DNA of 64,000 bases, taken from assembly GCA_032622095.1 (NCBI GenBank), contig CP136069.1, positions 201,422,690 through 201,486,689 of the forward strand, written 5' to 3'. Shown here in pieces: positions 56,770-64,000 of the stretch. The notes under the pieces were generated by a model. It did not search any database and was not told where the DNA came from. It saw only the letters and a program-made list of their open reading frames with translations. The position numbers and the translations under genes were made by a program. The DNA is from Siphonodentalium dalli. Its lineage: Eukaryota; Mollusca; Scaphopoda; Gadilida; Siphonodentaliidae. The first letter of the stretch is position 1, and each line of letters starts with the position of its first letter.

Positions 56770-57657
56770 TCTGTGGACTATGATATATATATGATCCGGT
56801 GATGTATTCTATTTATATACGACGAATGCGCACCTGTACACTTTGGATGGTTATCTGCATACATTCTTTGATAAGTGATATGCGACACAATATTCATCAA
56901 CATAGGCTGAATCGACCCATTTCCAAAATGAGCCGCTCTCAGACTCGACCCATTTCCTTTACTGCGCCTGACGAATGAAATGAACAGGTCGCGTTGATGC
57001 AATCAACGTGACCAACATGTATCTTGAGTTATATTAATCATGGTCCGCGCTGGACCGAAAAGTATTGTTTGCCAAATATTTGAATTTCAGAAGTTGACAA
57101 ATGCAATCAGTTTCTGCAACATTTGACAATCACTGTTTGAGCGACTTGTGGTATCGATAGGAAATAAGTCGATAGTTTTGTATTCATTATTATCGCCTCT
57201 CTATATATGTCAACTATACTGTGCTTTATCATATACAACAATTAATCATCGCAAAACAATAAAGTTGTTGAAGGGTTGCTTCATGAGAAGGCCACATCGA
57301 AACAAAGAGGGTTAGCTATGACGAAAACACCATCACCGTACATACCAGTGATTCCCCACGCGTCGATGCTAATGTTATCAGATTAATTGTATCTTGATAG
57401 AAGTGTTAACTTTTCCTAATCGTATAAAACGCAACTGTTAGCATTATTGTAAGGGTTTCATGCAATTAACTGCAGTGAATGACTAATATTTGTTCAACTG
57501 TCTAGAGGAGTTATAAAGTGACATGCCAAAAGTGTTGCCGAATGAATTTGTGTTTGTCCAATGTTATATATTTCTATACTAAACCATCATTGAAGATCAT
57601 ATATAGTTACAGTAAATATGGAGATACTAAGTTCATCAAACGATCATATGTCGTTTA
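56770..57657. other. No gene recognised
   Basis: AT-rich; a 74-codon minus frame at 56778-57002 has no domain. Confidence 0.4.
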
Positions 57658-57661
57658 TTAA

Positions 57662-58064
57662 CCCTTTACCCAACAAAATTTGATTTTTTTTACCCTGTGC
57701 CAATGCATTCTCTTATATATGCGAGTCGACCATAGGTCGCCTCGCATATATAAGAGAATGCATTGGCTTAACACATTAAAAATTATAAAATTGTTAAAGA
57801 ATGTAAGAAAAAATGGTAAAAAGTGTTAAAAAAAGATTGTTTTTAGGCCAATGCATTCTCTTATATATGCGAGGCGACCTATGGTCGACTCGCATATATA
57901 AGAGAATGCTTTGGCACAGGGCATAACTGTAACTATCACAATGAGGTCAAGGAGCCGGTTCCAATGATATCCATATTTGTATGGTTCTATTGAGACAGAC
58001 CGAAGATATTTTAGGCTGTTGAAGCTTTATTTGGCCGGTTTTGACCGGTTTGTTGGGTAAAGGG
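57662..58064. mobile_element. TTAA-flanked MITE (piggyBac-like ends) carrying a nested foldback
   Basis: TTAA at 57658-57661 and 58065-58068. Inverted ends CCCTTTACCCAACAAA (57662) and TTTGTTGGGTAAAGGG (to 58064). TTAA duplications with CCC-starting ends are the established signature of piggyBac-type elements. Its interior is interrupted by the foldback-ended element 57693-57921. No transposase. Confidence 0.82.
57693..57921. mobile_element. 229-bp MITE with palindromic ends, nested in 57662-58064
   Basis: Same ends as the 24216-24568 element (CCCTGTGCCAATGCATTCTC). Each end is a palindrome (tatatatgcgagtcgacc / ggtcgcctcgcatatata), with a short AT-rich centre. A pair of large hairpins facing each other. 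Confidence 0.88.
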
Positions 58065-58068
58065 TTAA

Positions 58069-59472
58069 ACTTAGAATCGAAACATTTCCCTAAAAACATA
58101 TAGGGTTCCTTCTGCACTTTTATTTAGCTGCCATCTGCTTAATATATTTCAATAACATCCCTCCAAATCAATAATAGACCATTCCGGTGTACACTTTTTA
58201 ACAGACTGGGAAAATCCATTCAGTATAGAACGGGTTAACAAACTAGGTATGAATTTTTTGTTGACCGCGAACGCGTTCCGTAGCTTTAAAGTGATGGGAA
58301 ACACTCCGGTATGGTGATAAAACAGAATTGGAAATAATCGTCCTCAAAGTATAGTTATGTTTACGAATATTAATCCAAACTGACAACACGCACCGCCATT
58401 CATATGTATTAATTAAATGCAATGACTCTCGGTGGCGAAATCGTTTGCGTTAGTTTATCGCCGATCGTTGGGTCCGGAATCGAGAAGTAAATATATAAGG
58501 ATTAACTGTCATGTGGACTGGTTTTATGGAGATGTAACCGTGAGGTAAGTGGTCATAACTTGTATGTAAAACCCAAATCCTTATATTTATATACATTTAG
58601 CGAAAAAGCCACTTTTGTAAATGTATTTAAATCGAAAAGTGTATCGTGACAAAACCAGCCCTTAATATTCCATAGCACCCTTGGCAAAAGTTAACAGGAA
58701 CAATTTCTTTATATTGAAACATGATGATTTATTAAGTAAATCCTGTGCGAGTCCAAATGCGCCCAAAACATTACGCATTCTTCTTTACAAAACCAATGAC
58801 GCGGCGATGTAATTATGGGGTTGCAGTTATGACCTCTTGCGCGTTCACCGAGAAATAACTGCAACTAGTCACGTGGGCGCCGACCAATCGGAATGTGGAT
58901 TTAGTGATAATCACACTTAGTATGTAAATATATACAATTGAGCGTAGATCAGACGATGTTTTCTATGGAGTGGTATGGTCGATTTCTTTGAGATTTTCGG
59001 CGATGTTAGTAGAATACTACATTCCCCAGGTTGGTATAGCGCATGAGTACTAACTGATCAGTTTCACACATCCGAACAAGTCCATAATATGTCTTTAAAA
59101 TGGAAACGACTACACAAGACATGCATGGTGTACATGAACATTAGTGTGGACCATAACTTACAACAGTAAAATATATTCTTCGAGTACGAGATAACTGGGG
59201 GCTATTCCGATTGCTTGACATCTATATTTATATTTGCGAATGTTTGTATGTCTGTATGTCCGTTATATGCATTAACGAGTTCCTCCAAAAAGAGAAAAAG
59301 AGTATAACAGGGGTATTCCTTTCACGATGAATATGATGATGCAGGATAAAACATATTTAAAATGACGTTGTCGGGGTCAGGACAGAAACAAATGAGTAGG
59401 GGCAATACAATCGATAGCTCTTCTTACTATATATATATATTATCATAGAGAGTAGAGGTAACGCACTCATAC
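58069..59472. other. Mostly unassigned; one dispersed-repeat copy
   Basis: 58285-58440 is the single-copy relative of the 51733 tandem repeat. A plus-strand donor-like ccgtgag|gtaagtgg (58543) has no convincing exon before it. Confidence 0.4.
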
Positions 59473-59530
59473 CCGTTATTTCGTTTTATGGCACGGGTCA
59501 CAGTGAAAACATATGTTAAAGAGCGTACAC
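59473..59530 (-). CDS. Possible fourth exon of the 59.7-61.3 kb gene (weak)
   Basis: Acceptor cgacttttcag, donor-like AACGG|GTATGAGTG; 58 bp. It is phase-compatible only with the basic frame of the upstream exons (GVRSLTYVFTVTRA). The intron start gtatgagtgcgttacctcta resembles the next intron's gtgagtgtgttaccactact, so local duplication may explain the site. Low support. Confidence 0.2.
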
Positions 59531-59765
59531 CTGAAAAGTCGTGAGTTGGCTTATTTGTGTCAATTTCCGCACATAATCTGCTTAGTATTGCCTCGCAATA
59601 ATGTGACTAAATGCTCTCATGTTCAACACATTATCGACCCGAAATGAGGAGATTATAAGCAGATTATCTACCTAAACCAAGTTATATTTTAAGCAGATAA
59701 TGTGCGGATTTTGGGGAGAACAGGCTGATATATTCATATATCTATAGTAGTGGTAACACACTCAC

Positions 59766-59845
59766 CTTCATTCCAGAATCCGAACCTCTCCACTTTAGGT
59801 TTTGTAAATTGACGTGGTTTCGGTTTCGGCCAAGATGGCATTTGT
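59766..59845 (-). CDS. Candidate exon 3 of a small-exon gene, with stop in the acidic frame
   Basis: Strong acceptor aattttgttgcag and strong donor ATGAAG|GTGAGTGTG; 80 bp. Read in the frame carried from the two upstream exons as an acidic tail it gives TNAILAETETTSIYKT and a TAA stop at 59795-59797. The stop is only ~30 nt before the donor, so a 3' UTR intron would not be expected to trigger decay. The alternative frame (QMPSWPKPKPRQFTKPKVER) is also open and basic. I favour the acidic frame on composition. Confidence 0.5.
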
Positions 59846-60351
59846 CTGCAACAAAATTCATATTTCCATTAACGCTCGCATTATTGATTATATCCGTCAT
59901 CGATTTACTTTCATTGATTATGTGACTAGTTTGCACGTGACGACGAACATGCAAGTAGATCACGTGGTATATCCAATTAAACATCGATAGGTAGGTACAT
60001 GTATATGTATTGCAGTAGTTAAAGGGCGGCAGCATGGCATGGTTATGTTAACTGATGACGGCCGTACAATGTTTTGTATTCAATTACAATGGAGGCCTAA
60101 TAATGCTTGATAACTATAACAACCAAATATCACCTGGAACACATATATACAGTATGGAATATTGTGGAATTCCAGTGAACATATCAGAAAGCTGGCACCA
60201 GCTAATGTGCATGATTCCGAATAGCATATAGGATAAGTATGCATGTTTATATAGATAACAAACAACTATGGACCTAAACACATCTCTAAGTTTAACACCA
60301 ATACGCGTGTCGTTTGCGACATACGCATATCGGTTTTATGTGAGCTAATAG

Positions 60352-60478
60352 CACAGTTGTTGGAAACTTGTCAACAAAACCCGAAAAGAGATGTCACCAC
60401 CCCTACTTATTAATATAATTGACAGTAGGGGTGGTGACAACTCTTTTCGGGTTTTTTGACAAGTTTCCAACAACTGTG
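60352..60478. mobile_element. 127-bp foldback MITE with perfect 8-bp target-site duplication
   Basis: Arms 60352-60406 and 60424-60478 (cacagttgttggaaacttgt and its inverse) flank an 18-bp AT centre. The direct repeat gctaatag lies at 60344-60351 and 60479-60486. An 8-bp duplication with CA-starting ends is typical of hAT-type MITEs. It sits about 30 bp inside the intron after the 60521-60583 exon. Confidence 0.88.
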
Positions 60479-60520
60479 GCTAATAGATTCCTAAATAAAG
60501 TATTTCGTTATCATACCCAC

Positions 60521-60583
60521 CTTTGGGGTCGAGGTTTCATCGGGATCAGCGGCTTCCGACCTAGATGTCTGTGCCAGAAACTC
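60521..60583 (-). CDS. Candidate exon 2 of a small-exon gene
   Basis: Acceptor aattcatattccgcag, donor CCAAAG|GTGGGTATG; 63 bp. Acidic frame: EFLAQTSRSEAADPDETSTP then K. Alternative basic frame: SFWHRHLGRKPLIPMKPRPQ. Both are open and phase-compatible with the exons on either side. The acidic frame is Ser/Thr-rich, like a cytoplasmic tail or disordered segment; no domain is recognised. Confidence 0.5.
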
Positions 60584-61238
60584 CTGCGGAATATGAATTA
60601 AATTAAGACGCATACACACGAACATTGTAATGTACTTGTTGTTCGTATGCCGACCACTTGGCATGCCATGATCCTGAGCACAAGGGTGTATTTGCCAGTA
60701 ACTAAACCACACTGACCAACCGATTGGCGGCATTTCGCGATGTTTTATATTATAGGCATAATAGTGGTTTACCTATCGCAAACACTGAGAGCTATACATG
60801 TATGTAAACATTGATAGTCCGCCATTATACACTAATCGGTTGGACTTGTGGAAATGGCACAATTCACCAAACACGTTATACCATACTTAATGAAACTGCG
60901 CATTATTTTCGTTAATTGTTTTCTTGTCATCCTTGGCTGCATGTCGGACCGGTGTTTGGAATGATATGACGTGTTCGTCGGATAACCATGCGTGGATTAA
61001 TAGATTCAGACTTGTCACATCGGAGAATCGGATTTGTTATCGGATAATCGAATACACGATAAGATACTATGTACCGAATGGTTGAAGATACTTCCAAATT
61101 TCACCCAAGCTCTTGAACTGTTAACATTATTCATCCCATGTTCAAAGGGTCCTGCTTATTATACGATATGATGATGGTGTGACCTATTGAATTGATATGA
61201 TGTAGTTAGCGCAAACGGATGCTGTGAAGAAAACTTAC

Positions 61239-61281
61239 CGTATTGTTTCTAATGTTGTCATTTTCGCGCTGATCGGGTAAT
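61239..61281 (-). CDS. Candidate exon 1 (most upstream seen) of a small-exon gene
   Basis: Acceptor gtctcgctatgttcag, strong donor ACG|GTAAGTTTTC; 43 bp. Acidic frame after one split codon: LPDQRENDNIRNNT, continuing into EFLAQTSRS. In the basic frame an internal ATG gives MTTLETIR, so this could alternatively hold a start. If the acidic frame is right, exons further upstream must exist, possibly beyond the window edge. Confidence 0.5.
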
Positions 61282-61630
61282 CTGAACATAGCGAGACAAA
61301 GCCATTATGTGTATAACACATTCCAAAAACATACATTTTGCGAAATAATCTAAAACTGGCAGGGGGTTGTCAGGAAAAAACATCTGGACGTTAGGCGCTT
61401 TTTTATTTTTTCCGCCCTCTGGGTACCCCCACCCCCTAATTTGTATTTGTTGGCATAGGGAGCCACCCCTCCAAACTGCTTGAAATGACTATTTTACTCA
61501 GTTTTCCTGATCTTATCCGATAAATGATCCATATCATGATTATAGAAGCATTCCTACTTTTTTATTTACCAACAAGACAGTAAAGTTTCAAAACAATTTT
61601 CCAATAAATGTGGGCTGAAGGGTATGCTGA
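61282..61630. other. No gene recognised
   Basis: AT-rich with a C-rich stretch (61400-61440); no exon seen upstream of the 61239-61281 candidate. Confidence 0.4.
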
Positions 61631-61639
61631 TGGATTGAC

Positions 61640-61980
61640 ATTTGAAATCCAAGATGGCTGCCGGTGGCTACATGTATGTTTGTTTTAAACAAATTTTGGG
61701 GCAAAAGTGGAGGCTCCCATCAAGAGGTCACCTCGAAGATCCATGTGAAGTTTGGTGACGATTGGATGAGAAATGTGACCTGTAAGTGCGCTAATAGATT
61801 TGGTCATGCAAATAGTAATATCCAAGATGGCCGGGAAAAATTGGTAGGCACCCATCGAGAGATCACATCGATGATCCATATGAAGGTTCGTGATGATCGG
61901 ATGAGGTATGAGCTCTGCAGGGTGTGTTAAAGGATATAGTGATGCAAAGAGTAAATCCAAGATGGCTGCCAGCGCCCATA
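61640..61980. repeat. ~170-bp tandem repeat with ccaagatggc core, ~2 copies
   Basis: aatccaagatggctgccggt / gaggctcccatcaagaggtc / gatccatgtgaagtttggtga recurs as atccaagatggccggg / ggcacccatcgagagatcac / gatccatatgaaggttcgtga, then a third core at 61957. The opposite-strand wording resembles the 39455-43235 array. Confidence 0.8.
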
Positions 61981-62600
61981 TTTTTCATAAAAATCATTCA
62001 AATTTGACAGTCCCATCTGGAGTGAAACTAGACCCATACACTGAATATCGTTGAAACCGGTCAAAGTTTGTTTTAACACCTTTGTTTTATTTTATTATGG
62101 TTTTTTTAATAGTCTATTTTTATTTGAAGAGTTCAGTGAAGAGTTTACATTTATTTGAAGAATCTATTATTGTGTTATGTTTTCATTTATATCAGGTTGA
62201 ATAAATGACTTTTGATAGAAATATTTAAATCTGAGCCTGTCCATATAAATGTGCATTAATAGATCCTTGATGAGAACACTTAGCAACCTGAACTTTTATT
62301 ACCCCTTGGTGCCATCACTCATTATTAACTAATCGTGAACTCAAACCCCCTTGTTATGTGCATACCTATTACATAACAGAAGCATAAAACCTTTTGTCCC
62401 ATTATTTTGAGGAAAAATGACTAGGAAAAACATTATAGGGCCAGGAAAAATGTGTAAGCCGGGCTGCTGAACCACCCACCAACCCCCGCCTAGTGTTCGG
62501 AAAAAATTGCAGACCCCACCTGATACTGGTTGTATTACTTGTTGCAGATTGACTATAACAAGATGGCTATTTCGACAAGCGGAGCCATTATCTATTTTGT
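61981..62600. other. No gene recognised
   Basis: AT-rich with C-rich stretches; no supported frame. Confidence 0.4.
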
Positions 62601-62664
62601 TTATTTCAAAAATATATATGTTCTAGAATGCTTCATACAGATACTGGCGTTTTTCTCAGCAGCA

Positions 62665-62893
62665 TAGCAATTCAGCAGGACCAACCATGCAGCATAATAG
62701 CAATTAACCAGGACCAACCATGCAGCATAATAGCAATTAACCAGGACCAACCATGCAGCATAATAGCAATTAACCAGGACCAACCATGCAGCATAATAGC
62801 AATTAACCAGGACCAACCATGCAGCATAATAACAATTCACCAGGACCAACTATGCAGCATAATAACAATTCACAAGGACCAACCATGCAGCAC
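62665..62893. repeat. 33-bp tandem repeat, ~7 copies
   Basis: The unit gcagcataatagcaattaac / caggaccaaccat, exact 33-bp period with few changes. Because 33 is divisible by three, open frames run on both strands (150 and 82 codons); these are by-products. Confidence 0.97.
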
Positions 62894-63819
62894 AAATGGC
62901 ACTTTGGCTGGATCACTTGACCAGGATGTTAAGGTTAAACTTCACACTGACCAACCGTTTCCCCGTTGTTGTGTGCGTTTGACCGTTGTGGTGTGGCGAA
63001 ACTCCGTTGTACGCTGTTTTTGGCGTAATTCGCAAGCGGGTAGGAGAGGGCTGATCACCAACATCGGGATGGGGAGTTAATGTGCATATTTATTATAATG
63101 AGACCCCCAACAGTCATGAAGAAGGATATTATACCCAACGAATGAGCGCTTCCCTGGCTCTCTGTTTGTTTGTACGGCTGATAAATAGCCTACACAAAAT
63201 GCCAGGGTGGGCATTCTGACCATGTTTCCTCGACATGAAAGCCTTATTTGCTCACTCCTGAACACAATTTGACACCCCGCTGGTATTCTCCACGTAAGAA
63301 AAATTATCCCCGATCATGCTGGTAACGGCCCCAACTCTCCAATGGCCTAAATATTCAATAAAATCACAATCGAAGTGGGTCAACAGCAGCGAAATAATGA
63401 CAACGCCGTTGTGGTTTTGATGGCAATAACGTTGTGGTCGGGCTGGTTTTTCGATTTTCGGCGATCATGCAGTATTTTGATGTTTTTGAGACCAGAACAA
63501 TGTGTTTCACTCCTATTTCGTATTGTGTATCCAAAATATTACATGTATTATCCGTATAAGCAATGTTTACTCGTGCATACACGTTTTTGTGCTCCAAATC
63601 GAACAAGTCATGCATTTTTCACAGCCAGTTATGAGGTGTTATGAACTGCCCGTTAATTGTCCATATATGCGGGACATTAATCTTAATTTTGACTTATATG
63701 CTTTATGGTTTTGGTATATTTAGTGTGAATATACGACCGAAAATTTAGTTGAAATTATGTATATAAGGTGGACAGATATTTCTCATTGTATTCACCCGTG
63801 CCATGATATGTAACCTCAT
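62894..63819. other. No gene recognised
   Basis: The frames at 63077-63265, 63364-63615 and 63375-63644 overlap on opposite strands and have no domain, signal peptide or splice support. Confidence 0.4.
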
Positions 63820-63990
63820 AATGGCCTTCGAGATGATGATTGCTGTTAAAAATAGTCAGACAGGATACTAAAATACAGAGTTTATGTTATAATAGACTTA
63901 AATCAATCATAAATATATCGCAGATATTACTAGATAATATGGTATTGTCAAGTTTGTCCGTTTATGTTGTGTAAATAAAAGTCAAAATGT
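63820..63990. repeat. Arm-like copy of the 47172-47586 foldback family
   Basis: aatggccttcgagatgatga, gctgttaaaaatagtcag, aatatggtattgtcaagttt and gttgtgtaaataaaag match one arm in order. It runs close to the window edge. Confidence 0.6.
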
Positions 63991-64000
63991 TACATATCCC

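Noticed and set aside
62628-63080. 150-codon plus frame with repeated IAINQDQPCS
   Set aside because: It comes from the 33-bp tandem repeat, whose period is divisible by three. The opposite strand is open too and no domain is present.
1-64000. tRNA or rRNA genes
   Set aside because: No cloverleaf with B-box (GTTCRANNC in context) or conserved rRNA stretch was seen by eye; a covariance-model search would be decisive.

Overview
The window looks like nuclear DNA of a marine invertebrate, most likely a lophotrochozoan and probably a bivalve mollusc. The reasons are AT-rich sequence, short exons with GT-AG junctions separated by kilobase introns, a thrombospondin-type-1 (TSP1) / C-type-lectin gene, and a dense mix of Helitrons, MITEs, non-LTR and Ty3/Gypsy remnants, satellites and microsatellites. 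The taxon is inferred from content; no marker gene proves it. No tRNA, rRNA or CRISPR was seen.

The main gene is on the minus strand and spans about 3.73-31.50 kb. I can assemble nine exons by eye: a signal-peptide exon (31224-31503), six TSP1 exons (26734-26901, 26042-26209, 24621-24794, 23371-23538, 21563-21730, 19720-19881), and two exons that together form one C-type lectin-like domain (5876-6046 and 3734-3939, the latter with the stop). Every internal junction is phase 1 and the sum is 1665 bp, a 554-residue secreted protein plus stop. The last three TSP1 exons sit in tandemly duplicated ~1.8 kb blocks. The last TSP1 exon has lost its sixth cysteine. Joining the TSP1 part to the lectin part across a 13.7 kb intron is an inference.

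That intron holds the most unusual structure: an ~8.5 kb head-to-tail array (8060-16540) of about ten short units. On the minus strand each unit begins TCT(AT)ACTATATATTTTGAGA-like and ends in a CCGCC-AGT-GGCGG hairpin, a ~10 nt spacer and CTAG. These are Helitron termini, and the insertion lies between A and T. No Rep/helicase coding is visible, so it is a non-autonomous tandem Helitron array. It abuts a ~3 kb element with ~450 bp inverted terminal repeats (16545-19529).

From 31.5 to 64 kb no complete conserved gene is recognisable. The region holds a 5'-truncated Jockey/CR1-like LINE with a target-site duplication (40082-43068) and a deleted Ty3/Gypsy fragment (43240-44050). It also holds a ~2 kb, 67-bp satellite (44285-46240), several other tandem arrays, a second decayed LINE (54340-55965), and many foldback elements. 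Two foldbacks have clean TTAA or 8-bp duplications.

Two possible cellular gene pieces lie on the minus strand: a lone 147-bp phase-1 exon (51284-51430), and a chain of three well-spliced short exons (61239-61281, 60521-60583, 59766-59845). The chain is open in two frames; one reads as an acidic Ser/Thr-rich C-terminal tail ending in a stop. A short THAP-like N-terminus behind a TATA box lies at 30.64-30.79 kb on the plus strand.
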